Positions 56,387-64,000 of a stretch of 64,000 bases of DNA are shown here, piece by piece. Positions within the stretch are counted from its first letter, which is position 1. Every line of letters begins with the position of its first letter. Where the stretch lies: NCBI GenBank assembly GCA_020638295.1, contig JACKIU010000002.1:626548-690547 (forward strand), in the 5' to 3' direction. The notes under the pieces are model-generated. The model was not told where the DNA came from. It searched no databases and was given only the letters and a program-made list of their open reading frames with translations. The position numbers and the translations under genes were made by a program. This DNA comes from Rhodospirillales bacterium. GTDB lineage: Bacteria; Pseudomonadota; Alphaproteobacteria; Micavibrionales; Micavibrionaceae.

Positions 56387-58221
56387 TAGGCAGCAATCTC
56401 CGTAATCTTCCAAATATCTTGGGCTAGAGAAATTAAGATCGATTGTCGATTTTCAATATCTTCTGCATCCCATTTATCAAACGAAGACAATTTTTCGTTG
56501 ATGCGAGAAATCGACGTATTCTGCCCAACAGCCGCAAGAGACGAAAGGCTTCTTGTCAGATAATTTGCGCTCTTGCCATATTCTGGAACTTTGTTTGAGT
56601 AAAAATCGTTGCTCGCAACAATATTTATAGGCTTTTCAAGTAAAGTCAGGTTTCCAAGACGGTTTTTATAATCGTCATATATCAATTCGGGATGCTTCTC
56701 TTGCCATGTTCCCCTCAAATCACTTTCTGGATTGTTTGGTAAAATATGCTCTATTTCCAATTTAAAGTAAGGATCAAGACTGCCTCGCGATTTTTGGCCA
56801 CTAAATGCCATATCAACATGTTGAGCCAAACTGGCCAGCAGGTAACGAGTACGATATTGCTGCATGGAATGAAGCGTTAATCTCTTGAGCGCATCTTTTA
56901 GCTCTGGGCTCTTTTTGATCATATTTTGTGCAAAGCGCTCATTTACAAATGCATTGAGTTTTTCTCGTTGCTCTTCCTGATTTTCGACATAAGCAATATC
57001 TCTTACCTCATCCGCCCATAGAGAAAAGCTACGCTCTAAATCTTTTGTCGGTGTTTTGGTAAAAATGTAAAAGAACAAGAAACTTTCCAGCTGAGACACA
57101 AATTGATCAAATAATGTTTTGGGTAAATTGGCAGCGGCTAAAAGCAAGACGTAGTGCAAGCTGAAAGCACCACCCGTAAGCTTCTTAAGGGAATCCATTG
57201 CCAAACTAGGTTTGCCGTCATTACCAAGACCATTACTGAAATCGATATATCGGTTCACATTGCGTATGATTTGACGAACAAATTCAAAAGGATTTTCCTG
57301 ATATCCGGTTAAAGCCGCATTTTCTTTTTTAGAAAACCAATCATAAATTTCATCCTCACGGACAATGGCATCGTTTCGATCATTTTTTATGTCGTAATTT
57401 GCCATGAGAAAATAGCGCAGAAACCGAAGCGGCTTTTCCTTGTTTTTTTCCAGTGGGCTGGTGATCTTTTTCCATTCATCTTTGAGCTGAGAAAAACGTT
57501 CTGGTGATACCTGTGTAAACAAGAGATTTTTCAGCAGATCCATAGGGTTTAGACCAACACCGCGCTCATTAATCGTTTCAAAGATTTTGAGAGCACTACT
57601 TACATCTGTCGAAATTTGAATAAAGACAACGTTGTTTGCCAGATGACCCCAATATTTTTTCAGCTTGGCTTCGCTATCGTAATTGTTGGTCAGAAAACGA
57701 TATATAACATCATAGGCGTTCAGGATATTCTCAACAGAACCATAAATCTGGATACCAGAGCTTTGAATGTTTGCACGAACGGCTTGAGGATCGCCGTTAG
57801 CTTGAACGATTTTCTCAATTACCTCTCCAGCATTTTCGTATCTGGGCTCCAGCTTAAGGTTGGTTTTTATATCGCCTTGTGAGTCAGTATAGCTAGTAGC
57901 AGTCAGTCCATTTATCATTTGCCCCTGTGGCATGCCGTTGAAAAGAACCCGTAAGGCGCACAAAATCAGGAATGTTGTTGTCAAACGTTGCTGACCATCG
58001 ATCACATCATAATGGCCTTTTTCACCATCTCGCGGAGAAACAAGAATGGTACCGATAAAATATTCGGATGAGCTGCTATCCATCTGCTCATCTATATCCT
58101 CCAGGAGCTGCGTAATTTGCTTATCCGTCCAGACATATTCCCGCTGGTAGTCCGGCACGACATAGAAGCACTCTCTAAATGCCTCATCTATAGTGAATTT
58201 ATGATTTTCTATTCGTGCCAT
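56386..58221 (-). CDS. GmrSD-like DUF262/DUF1524 protein
   Basis: 611 residues. The DUF262 domain has the ParB-like nucleotide motif VIDGQQRLTTT (about 74-84) and FETINERGVGLNPMDLLKN. The DUF1524 domain near the C-terminus has LEIEHILPNN and NRLGNLTLLE, a His-Me finger nuclease. GmrSD-type enzymes cut modified phage DNA using nucleotide hydrolysis. Monocistronic, 23 bases from the DUF2779 gene in the same direction. Here it may be part of a defence cassette; it could alternatively cut unmodified DNA under other control. Confidence 0.88.
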   Translation of the reverse strand: MARIENHKFTIDEAFRECFYVVPDYQREYVWTDKQITQLLEDIDEQMDSSSSEYFIGTILVSPRDGEKGHYDVIDGQQRLTTTFLILCALRVLFNGMPQGQMINGLTATSYTDSQGDIKTNLKLEPRYENAGEVIEKIVQANGDPQAVRANIQSSGIQIYGSVENILNAYDVIYRFLTNNYDSEAKLKKYWGHLANNVVFIQISTDVSSALKIFETINERGVGLNPMDLLKNLLFTQVSPERFSQLKDEWKKITSPLEKNKEKPLRFLRYFLMANYDIKNDRNDAIVREDEIYDWFSKKENAALTGYQENPFEFVRQIIRNVNRYIDFSNGLGNDGKPSLAMDSLKKLTGGAFSLHYVLLLAAANLPKTLFDQFVSQLESFLFFYIFTKTPTKDLERSFSLWADEVRDIAYVENQEEQREKLNAFVNERFAQNMIKKSPELKDALKRLTLHSMQQYRTRYLLASLAQHVDMAFSGQKSRGSLDPYFKLEIEHILPNNPESDLRGTWQEKHPELIYDDYKNRLGNLTLLEKPINIVASNDFYSNKVPEYGKSANYLTRSLSSLAAVGQNTSISRINEKLSSFDKWDAEDIENRQSILISLAQDIWKITEIAA

Positions 58222-58244
58222 TTCCTAACTCCTAAATGTATATT

Positions 58245-59750
58245 TTAACTATTCGTAGCAGATTCAGAATTAATTTTCTTCCTCAAAACATCCAGCAGAA
58301 CCGCCATCGCATACGTATCCTGCTTGCAATACTCCGTAAGATCATTCCACAAATCCGGCCAGAGCGATTCATTAAGGTCGCCAGACATGAAAGCCCCATA
58401 CTGACGCATTGCTTCGCCGCCGTGACCTATCTCCAAATCATCATAGCTTAGATCTGTAAAGGCTGGCAGAACGGCCTTTATTGACGCGGAGCTATTCTGG
58501 TTTGGGTGATAAAGCCAACGGCTTTTGAACGGTACCAGCAAATCCAACACACGAGCGTTAATCGCTTGGATCGCTACGGCATACTCAGGCAAATCTCTGG
58601 CCAGCTCATTATTGCGAGCAATCTCGAATGCCTGATTGTAAACGAGCACTGTACCTTCACTGCCGCAAAGCTCGATAAGTCTTTCTGCAAAGGATTGTCT
58701 TGGATCCGTCCTTTCCTTATGCAGATATTCATGATGCTCAAGCTCTGCGCCGGGACTGTGCTGGACATGCACCGAAAACTGAAACGGGATTTGCTGGAAT
58801 GGCCGCGTCCCATCGAAAATCGGGATGGCCGGCATCATTGTTTCATAGTCCAGAAAATAAAGTGGGTATCGGATTTTCCCAAGGAACGCAGCGATATTGG
58901 CGCGATCCACAATCGTCTCGCCATTCAGATAACTTTCAACGTCCAATCCTTTTGCGCCGCCAGGGCGAATGTGATCGGGTAAGCCCTCAATATCCAGACC
59001 GTAACGTTTGGCAATTTCTTCGGCTCTGGGTTTTTGGAAGACATCATAAACGGAGTATTTTGGCGCATGCGCCCAGCAATACGGTTTGTAATCACACTCA
59101 AAAGGCTTAAAGCATCGTGCACCAATCGACATTTCCGGCTCAGCCTTACGCTCAAGAATATAACCAAGCTGACCGGCCACCGCGTCCACTTCACCCTGTT
59201 TGGCAAACACATGGCCAGATATTTCTTCCAACCGAAAAAGCTGCTGCGGGTCGATTTCACCGTTCCGAACATACTCATTATTAATAACCATCATAAAGCA
59301 TTTGCGGATCCGGTACCCAGCGCCATAAAAAACGTGATACTGAAATGACATGTCATCGATGTGATAGTCTTTGACCTGAGTGGAGCTTTTAACCTCAATC
59401 AAATCCCATTCATCGCTGCCCTCCACACGCTTTAAAATATCAATGCGAGAATAGCACCCATTGACTGGGTGAACAGCGGTGGCCTCGAAGATGGTGTCAT
59501 GACCAGCCTTGATATATTGCTCTGTTGCCTCAACGGCACCAATGACATCCCAGTATTCACTGGTAACCTCCACGCCTTCGCCAAAATAGCGCATGGCCAG
59601 CTCACCAATTTCATGGCCGGTGTCGAACAAGGCTTGCTTTTCAGGGGTAATTTCAGGAGCCAGATCTTTGCGGTGGCGATAGAGCCACAATGCTTTTCCG
59701 CACTGCAGCCCTTTAATATACTGGGATTTGGAGATTGTGTGCTCAGTCAT
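58245..59750 (-). CDS. DUF2779 protein: Cas4-like and DEDD exonuclease-like domains
   Basis: 501 residues. N-terminal half carries LIEVKSSTQVKDYHIDDM, a PD-(D/E)XK nuclease core, and a cysteine group (CFKPFECDYKPYC) like the iron-sulphur cluster of Cas4/AddB. The C-terminal half (PLYFLDYETMMPAIPI ... LTEYCKQDTYAM) has the D-E ... D pattern of DEDD exonucleases. DUF2779 has no established function. It overlaps the WYL gene by 4 bases. Two putative nuclease domains and the neighbours point to nucleic-acid defence or processing. Confidence 0.82.
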   Translation of the reverse strand: MTEHTISKSQYIKGLQCGKALWLYRHRKDLAPEITPEKQALFDTGHEIGELAMRYFGEGVEVTSEYWDVIGAVEATEQYIKAGHDTIFEATAVHPVNGCYSRIDILKRVEGSDEWDLIEVKSSTQVKDYHIDDMSFQYHVFYGAGYRIRKCFMMVINNEYVRNGEIDPQQLFRLEEISGHVFAKQGEVDAVAGQLGYILERKAEPEMSIGARCFKPFECDYKPYCWAHAPKYSVYDVFQKPRAEEIAKRYGLDIEGLPDHIRPGGAKGLDVESYLNGETIVDRANIAAFLGKIRYPLYFLDYETMMPAIPIFDGTRPFQQIPFQFSVHVQHSPGAELEHHEYLHKERTDPRQSFAERLIELCGSEGTVLVYNQAFEIARNNELARDLPEYAVAIQAINARVLDLLVPFKSRWLYHPNQNSSASIKAVLPAFTDLSYDDLEIGHGGEAMRQYGAFMSGDLNESLWPDLWNDLTEYCKQDTYAMAVLLDVLRKKINSESATNS

Positions 59751-60502
59751 AAGCCCGCCTTAATGCCAAGACGCTTCATGACGCGGTGGGTTAACTCTGT
59801 GTATTGCTCCTTGAGCTTTATAGGCTCCAAAATTTCTACGCTGCCATCCCATGTGAAAAGATGCCAGCACATCTCTTTCCAGCCCGCGGCCTCAAAGGAA
59901 ACAATTACGGAGCCGTCCGGCTGCTCCTCCAGCACTTGCGTGGGATGAAAAAGATGGTCACGCACATCATCGGCAACTTCAGCATCAAACTTCCAGACGG
60001 CCTTAAATGGGTCTTCCTGATACACACCGAATGAACGCTCACTGTAGGCTTTAAGATCGAAATCATCATGCCGCACGAAAAAATCGTCCGTCAGGGATAT
60101 TTCCTGAATATTTGCCAGCGCGAATGTACGAATGTCTTGAGCATCATCACACCAGGCGATCAGATAATGGCGCGCGCCATATAAAAAGCCGTAAGGGCAA
60201 ACAACGCGTTCCCGAATATCGCCTTTGACACGGCCACGATAAGTGATCAGGACTTTCTGCGAACCTTTTATTGCTTCACGGAGCAGATATAAAACCTTTG
60301 GCTCGATCTTTGGGCGCGGCCCTGGGCGCATGGCATGCCCTTCAGCCTCCAGCAAGGCTTCGAGGTCTGTTTCAATCCGCGAAGCACTCTCCGGGCGCAC
60401 CATTCCTTTAAGTTTGACCCAAAGCCGCTCCAAATTATCAGCCTGTACAGGAAGGTTTTCACGGCGCATTTGATCAATGGCGGTTTTCAGCTCGGATAGC
60501 AA
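59747..60502 (-). CDS. WYL-domain protein lacking the N-terminal HTH
   Basis: 251 residues from TTG 60502 (an in-frame stop lies just upstream). LEALLEAEGHAMRPGPRPKI and VLITYRGRVKGDIRERVVCP then GARHYLIAWCDDAQDIRTFA give the WYL domain and its C-terminal extension. Relatives of this subfamily begin with ~80-130 residues holding a winged helix; that part is absent here. It might still sense a ligand and partner with another DNA-binding protein, or be a truncated regulator. Coupled to DUF2779 by ATGA. Confidence 0.8.
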   Translation of the reverse strand: MLSELKTAIDQMRRENLPVQADNLERLWVKLKGMVRPESASRIETDLEALLEAEGHAMRPGPRPKIEPKVLYLLREAIKGSQKVLITYRGRVKGDIRERVVCPYGFLYGARHYLIAWCDDAQDIRTFALANIQEISLTDDFFVRHDDFDLKAYSERSFGVYQEDPFKAVWKFDAEVADDVRDHLFHPTQVLEEQPDGSVIVSFEAAGWKEMCWHLFTWDGSVEILEPIKLKEQYTELTHRVMKRLGIKAGL

Positions 60503-60508
60503 TCACCT

Positions 60509-60775
60509 TCAGTTTTTGCCGCCATATTCAAAGCTGCCCCACCATTGTTCCTGACCGTTGACGTTGCGGCGTTCCAGCATCAGGGTAAAGCGGTCGATGC
60601 CGCGTTCCTTGGATGTGGCGTAATCTTCCAGCGCAAACCATGCTTTTCTGGCCAATGTGGTGGCGGTGCGTTTGACGGTGTAGTCAAAGGCGGCCAGCAA
60701 GGCTTCAATCTCGGCATCGGTGCATTTCTCGTTTTGGATGTCCTCGACCATTCCTTTGTAAAATAACTTGCTCAT
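60509..60775 (-). CDS. Small hypothetical protein
   Basis: 88 residues from MSKLFYKGMVEDIQNEKCTD; GGAG lies 8 bases before ATG 60775. A helical middle (IEALLAAFDYTVKRTATTLA) and an aromatic C-terminus (NGQEQWWGSFEYGGK) have no recognised family. It precedes the WYL gene by 6 bases and is likely its operon partner. Confidence 0.6.
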   Translation of the reverse strand: MSKLFYKGMVEDIQNEKCTDAEIEALLAAFDYTVKRTATTLARKAWFALEDYATSKERGIDRFTLMLERRNVNGQEQWWGSFEYGGKN

Positions 60776-60855
60776 CTGCTTATCTCCTTGTTTTTGCATC
60801 GTTTTTACAAGTACAGTAACGCTTCATTCCCAAGGCTTATCAAGTGAATAAGATG

Positions 60856-61128
60856 CTATTTTGAGGGCGTTTCTGCCGAATTATTGAGGGCATGATTGAG
60901 GCTCTGCAGCTTGGATTTGCAATCGGCATGGGCGTACCAGAGGCGGGTGTAATTGGCGGCAATATCACGCTGCGTCATGCCTTCGCCGGGATAGTCCGGA
61001 GCATCAGCGCAGCTTTGCAGCGATGTCGGGGTTTCCGGCCTAACGACTTTGATCTGTGTCTGCGGTGCGCCCGTACAGCCGGTCAATAGTATCGCGCAGC
61101 ACAGGGGCCACAGGGGCGTCTTGTTCAT
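60856..61128 (-). CDS. Rz1-like outer-membrane spanin lipoprotein
   Basis: 90 residues. Lipoprotein signal (LWPLCCAILLTGCTG, lipobox LTGC) and a proline-containing mature domain. It starts inside the Rz gene in another frame (89-base overlap), the typical nested Rz/Rz1 layout. Together with Rz it fuses inner and outer membranes in the last step of lysis. Confidence 0.82.
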   Translation of the reverse strand: MNKTPLWPLCCAILLTGCTGAPQTQIKVVRPETPTSLQSCADAPDYPGEGMTQRDIAANYTRLWYAHADCKSKLQSLNHALNNSAETPSK

Positions 61129-61405
61129 CGCTTGCTCCTTCTATGCGGCCTAAAAGCCGCTCCATGTTTTGGGTTCTTGCAATCTGTCGGTCGCGTTCCT
61201 GCTCCAACGCCTCAATCTTGGCTTTGGTATCGGCTTGCAGAATATCCAGGCTTGCCTCGTATGAAGCCACGCTGGCGCGAGAGTCGACCAGCTCACGTTT
61301 CAACGTTGTGATCTGGTGGCTTTGCCAGTTGATCCAACCATAGAGCAATGCCAGCGCGAGAAAACTCCCCAGCCAGCGCCAATGCTTTAAAATGAAGGCC
61401 ATCAT
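61040..61405 (-). CDS. Rz-like inner-membrane spanin
   Basis: 121 residues. An N-terminal membrane anchor (WLGSFLALALLYGWINW) and a periplasmic coiled coil (RELVDSRASVASYEASLDIL ... ALEQERDRQIARTQNMERLL) form the i-spanin pattern. ATG 61405 overlaps the holin stop (ATGA). Rz1 is nested in its 3' part. Confidence 0.82.
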   Translation of the reverse strand: MMAFILKHWRWLGSFLALALLYGWINWQSHQITTLKRELVDSRASVASYEASLDILQADTKAKIEALEQERDRQIARTQNMERLLGRIEGASDEQDAPVAPVLRDTIDRLYGRTADTDQSR

Positions 61406-61644
61406 TGATCTCTCTTGCATTCTGTATTGCCGTTTTTATGGGCGGCGTAGAGATAAGCGCCAATCGGGCCGCTGGCTAGAATGCCAACATAAGTCAGGAT
61501 GGCTTGCAGCAAGCCGATATCGGCTCCGACCAAAATCTGATACGCCACCAGCAGATTGGGGAGAACCAGAAAGGCATAAATAGATACAAAAAAAGCCAGG
61601 GCGCGCCTGACTTTCATTGGGTCGTTCTTATCGGGTTTAAGCAT
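61402..61644 (-). CDS. Holin-like small membrane protein
   Basis: 80 residues from ATG 61644, with AGGAGG 6 bases upstream. Two membrane helices (ALAFFVSIYAFLVLPNLLVA; LLQAILTYVGILASGPIGAY) and a charged C-terminus (KNGNTECKRDQ). Position between the muralytic enzyme and Rz marks it as the holin or a pinholin. Confidence 0.75.
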   Translation of the reverse strand: MLKPDKNDPMKVRRALAFFVSIYAFLVLPNLLVAYQILVGADIGLLQAILTYVGILASGPIGAYLYAAHKNGNTECKRDQ

Positions 61645-62123
61645 CAAAATCCTCCTGCATAAATATCTATGGCCGGACGCGCTTTCTTGAGAAAGCCTTC
61701 GGTCGTGCCTGCGCCAAGATGGGTGTTGTAATATTTCTTCCAATAGGCAGCCATACCTTGCCAGTCGCCTTCTTCTGGCAGCGGCTCTTTAAATCGGAGA
61801 TAAAAGATCCGGCACATCGCAGCCGCGTAAAACAAATTTCCACGCAATTGATCGTGCAGATCCATGTCCCGCATAATGAGGGCTTTGAGATCGTTTAAAA
61901 GTAACGGCCTGCGGCTTAAATATCGTTCCCAAATATCATCATGTGTGACTGGCTCCATTTGAAAAAAGCCGCGCGCCGGGCCACGGCCTATTTGCTGAAT
62001 AAAGAACACACCGCTTTCCGCCATGGCTGTTGCCAGCACCAATTGCTCTGCATTCAGTGTCCAGGCGTTGATCTGCTGCAAGGCCGGACGGACGATAAAA
62101 TCTCTGAATTGTCTGATATCCAT
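61644..62123 (-). CDS. Phage muralytic enzyme, transglycosylase-like
   Basis: 159 residues. AMAESGVFFIQQIGRGPARG FFQM (split here) follows the catalytic-Glu and G-x-x-Q pattern of SLT/lysozyme-like phage enzymes, with LFYAAAMCRIFYLRFKEPLP and WKKYYNTHLGAGT later. The catalytic Glu would be in AMAES. No signal peptide, so it depends on the holin. Its stop overlaps the holin start. Confidence 0.7.
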   Translation of the reverse strand: MDIRQFRDFIVRPALQQINAWTLNAEQLVLATAMAESGVFFIQQIGRGPARGFFQMEPVTHDDIWERYLSRRPLLLNDLKALIMRDMDLHDQLRGNLFYAAAMCRIFYLRFKEPLPEEGDWQGMAAYWKKYYNTHLGAGTTEGFLKKARPAIDIYAGGF

Positions 62124-62132
62124 GTCTGCCTC

Positions 62133-62399
62133 CTATGGATCCACTTTTTTGCGCAGATGATGAATGTCCTGGCGCATATCGCTCACCTGAGCTTTGATGG
62201 TGGCCAGATCTTCGCGCATTTCGCCAACCACGCGCCGCCCGGTGACATCGTTGTTTACCTGATATTCGAGAGATTTAATCCGCTGCTCGCTGGCCGTAAT
62301 GTGCTCGGTCACCCAAGCCACAAGCTTGACCAGAGCCATAATAACGGCCACGCTGTGGGCAATAATGCCGAACAGCAGCCCCCATTCTGCTGGTGTCAT
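62133..62399 (-). CDS. Membrane protein with coiled coil (XhlA/holin-accessory-like)
   Basis: 88 residues. One N-terminal membrane helix (WGLLFGIIAHSVAVIMALVK) followed by a coiled coil (RIKSLEYQVNNDVTGRRVVG ... DIHHLRKKVDP). This layout occurs in haemolysin XhlA-like and other lysis accessory proteins. First gene of the lysis cassette. Confidence 0.65.
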   Translation of the reverse strand: MTPAEWGLLFGIIAHSVAVIMALVKLVAWVTEHITASEQRIKSLEYQVNNDVTGRRVVGEMREDLATIKAQVSDMRQDIHHLRKKVDP

Positions 62400-62424
62400 G
62401 GTTTTTCCTTTCTGTTGATAATGG

Positions 62425-64000
62425 TTAGTATTTCGAGAGCACGATCCACTGTCCGCCGTCTGAATAGATGGTCATGGCGGCAAAGTGGGATGTGAGTGAC
62501 CAGATTTGTGCATCCGGACCGCCGGAGGCACCTGCCATCTGAATTTTGACGTGGTTGCTGGATGGATCGATTTTCTTGATTGTGCAGACGCGCCCAGCCG
62601 CAGCAGAGGGCGCAGGAATTTCAAAGATGATCTGACCGCCGAAGGCTGAGACCAGATAAACCCTGTTGAGCATATCGGCCTGAAATGTGCCGGACGGTGC
62701 AGCATCATTATCAATGTAGCGGCTGGGACGCGGCATGCGGTTGTCCTGGCACACCCACCATGTAGCGCCATTGGAAACCAGCGTGACGGTGTCATATTGC
62801 TGCAGCAAAGTGAGCGTCCGGTTATCCGGCCCGGCGCCATTATTCTCTTTGATATGGATTGGATTATCCCGCAGATCCGATTTTTTGAGCGTAACCCAGC
62901 GCCCGGTCGCATCCCCGGCATTGGGCAGGATGAGGTCATAGGATTTGTTAAAAGAGCTGAGCAGATAAAAAGTATGCTTCAGATCAATTGAAATGTCACC
63001 AACATGATCAACTGCCGGATCAATATAAGTTGTCCCGCGCGTCATGCCGTCCACATGAACATCCGTAATATAAACATCCTTCATAAAGTTTTTCTTTGGG
63101 AAGCCCGCATCATAGGCTTGGTATTCCCCCTGTAAGGTGGGATCCCAGATAGCCGCGCCGCCCGTTGCTGAAAACAGCCGCATAATGGTGTTATCATAGG
63201 AGCCATTATCAATACGGATCCCCGGCGCTAATCCCAAGCACTCCGCATAGAAATTATTAATGATATTGCTGCGCGCCAGAAAGCCGAGCCGGAAGCAGGC
63301 TTCAGCATCCTCATGCACATTGGCCTCGCAATCGACAAAGGAGTTGTTGTATTGCCCCGTGGAAACAAAGAACCCGGAACCGGATAAAGGGCTGGAGAGC
63401 GAATAAACCCGGACATCATGAAACTTATTGGCATTCGGGCTATCGCCAAACGTTTCAGGATCATTCCAGTCTGTCGGCGTAGTCGTCAGCAACACGCCAT
63501 TGATTTTCGGACGGGCAATCAGAACACGGCTGATATTGTTCCAGTAACAGGGCTTGTTGGTATCATTCCAGCCATCCAGCGTTACCCCGATCTGGGCATC
63601 CCAGATAGTGACATTCTCAATGACATTCTTGACGCAGGGGCCGACCTTGCCAGCTAGAAACAACGCCGATGCGCCGCCAACAATTTTGATGTTCTCGACA
63701 ATGCAGTAGCCTTCTACAATCTCGATGGCGTTAAACTCTGCCGTATAGGGCGGGACTTCATTTTCATTGAGCGGTGTGCCCTGTGCTTGGATGACGCTTT
63801 CATCACCCATGCCGAGAATGGCATTGCCGTAATGCATGGTGATCGGCCCGGTGATCCGGTAAACGCCGCGCGGCAGGTAAATTGCCTTTTCTGCTGCCAA
63901 AGCGTCATTGATCGCCTGCGTATCATCATTTACGCCATCACCGACCGCGCCATAATCCTGCGGACGGGCTATCTCACGCGCAGCCAGATACTGCCTGAGC
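62425..64000 (-). CDS. Phage tail spike, right-handed beta-helix (partial)
   Basis: At least 525 codons, open at the right window edge. DYGAVGDGVNDDTQAIN and PRGVYRITGPITM are the start of a pectate-lyase-3 beta-helix typical of tail spikes that bind or cleave surface polysaccharide. Irregular beta-helical rungs run to about residue 320, followed by a C-terminal beta domain (GRVCTIKKIDPSSNHVKIQM ... GGQWIVLSK). The N-terminal virion-binding part lies outside the window. Directly upstream of the lysis genes. Confidence 0.82.
   Translation of the reverse strand, partial: LRQYLAAREIARPQDYGAVGDGVNDDTQAINDALAAEKAIYLPRGVYRITGPITMHYGNAILGMGDESVIQAQGTPLNENEVPPYTAEFNAIEIVEGYCIVENIKIVGGASALFLAGKVGPCVKNVIENVTIWDAQIGVTLDGWNDTNKPCYWNNISRVLIARPKINGVLLTTTPTDWNDPETFGDSPNANKFHDVRVYSLSSPLSGSGFFVSTGQYNNSFVDCEANVHEDAEACFRLGFLARSNIINNFYAECLGLAPGIRIDNGSYDNTIMRLFSATGGAAIWDPTLQGEYQAYDAGFPKKNFMKDVYITDVHVDGMTRGTTYIDPAVDHVGDISIDLKHTFYLLSSFNKSYDLILPNAGDATGRWVTLKKSDLRDNPIHIKENNGAGPDNRTLTLLQQYDTVTLVSNGATWWVCQDNRMPRPSRYIDNDAAPSGTFQADMLNRVYLVSAFGGQIIFEIPAPSAAAGRVCTIKKIDPSSNHVKIQMAGASGGPDAQIWSLTSHFAAMTIYSDGGQWIVLSKY

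Larger units (their letters stand above)
54945..64000. mobile_element. Probable second prophage or phage-derived island (partial)
   Basis: A relic integrase and tRNA-like site at the left, cargo genes in the middle (55576-60775) and a phage lysis cassette plus tail spike at 60856-64000 that continues beyond the window. Whether these parts belong to one element is inferred from adjacency. Confidence 0.45.

Noticed and set aside
1..64000. CRISPR arrays
   Set aside because: No series of regularly spaced direct repeats was seen on either strand; the repeats found are att copies, IS copies and short operator-like motifs.

Overview
The window looks like a chromosomal segment of an alphaproteobacterium of intermediate GC content. 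rpsT lies directly upstream of dnaA, a common alphaproteobacterial order, and the core genes (dnaA, rpsT, an OmpR-type two-component system, tRNA-Glu) are alphaproteobacterial in style. I cannot name the genus from sequence alone. Only the first ~7.9 kb is ordinary chromosome; the rest is stacked mobile DNA.

Layout. 1-7.8 kb: a multiply frameshifted ketopantoate-reductase-like gene, an XRE regulator, a candidate small RNA, an exported protein, rpsT, dnaA, a sensor kinase/response regulator pair with a divergent exported protein, and a 0.2 kb deletion derivative of an IS481-type element. 7.9-29.7 kb: a genomic island in tRNA-Glu(TTC), bounded by a perfect 44-bp direct repeat, with a tyrosine integrase next to the distal repeat and integrase arm-like sites at both ends. 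Its cargo is a Zur-controlled zinc cluster (Zur, two DUF3299 proteins, an ABC pair with a His-rich loop, a CobW GTPase, DUF1826), phage-like regulators, a small cytosine methyltransferase with a companion ORF, a DUF2431-AlkB-DUF488 operon cut by an IS200-like element, a ComEC-type metallo-beta-lactamase plus membrane protein pair (candidate defence or effector unit), HipBA, and a primase/helicase-like replication module. 29.7-36.4 kb: a second element in tandem at the same tRNA site, with a large serine recombinase, a filamentous-phage gene II/X-type replication protein, a SpoVG-like protein, an unusual Ala/Arg-rich exported protein and a strongly structured intergenic region.

36.4-53.3 kb: a lambda-type siphophage prophage, nearly all on the minus strand, that is clearly defective. 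The terminase and integrase are both beheaded at an IS630 copy, the portal is fused to the decoration gene with loss of the protease region, the capsid gene has lost its middle and carries an IS200-like insertion, and the tail-tip gene ends in an IS630 fragment. Self-contained cargo persists: a HigBA-like toxin-antitoxin cassette inside the tail operon and a plus-strand moron. 53.4-54.8 kb: an AbiEi/AbiEii type IV toxin-antitoxin pair. 54.9-55.1 kb: remnants of a tRNA-Met-like 3' end and a P4-type integrase. 55.5-60.8 kb: a metallophosphoesterase, a GmrSD-like DUF262/DUF1524 protein, a DUF2779 nuclease-like protein and a WYL protein lacking its helix-turn-helix, together a plausible defence cassette. 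60.8-64 kb: a phage lysis cassette (nested Rz/Rz1, holin, muralytic enzyme, second membrane protein) and a beta-helix tail spike running off the right edge.

The strongest leads for something undescribed are the MBL/membrane pair (20.6-22.4 kb), the small serine-recombinase/gene II element with its structured intergenic region (29.7-36.4 kb), and the DUF262-DUF2779-WYL group beside the lysis genes.
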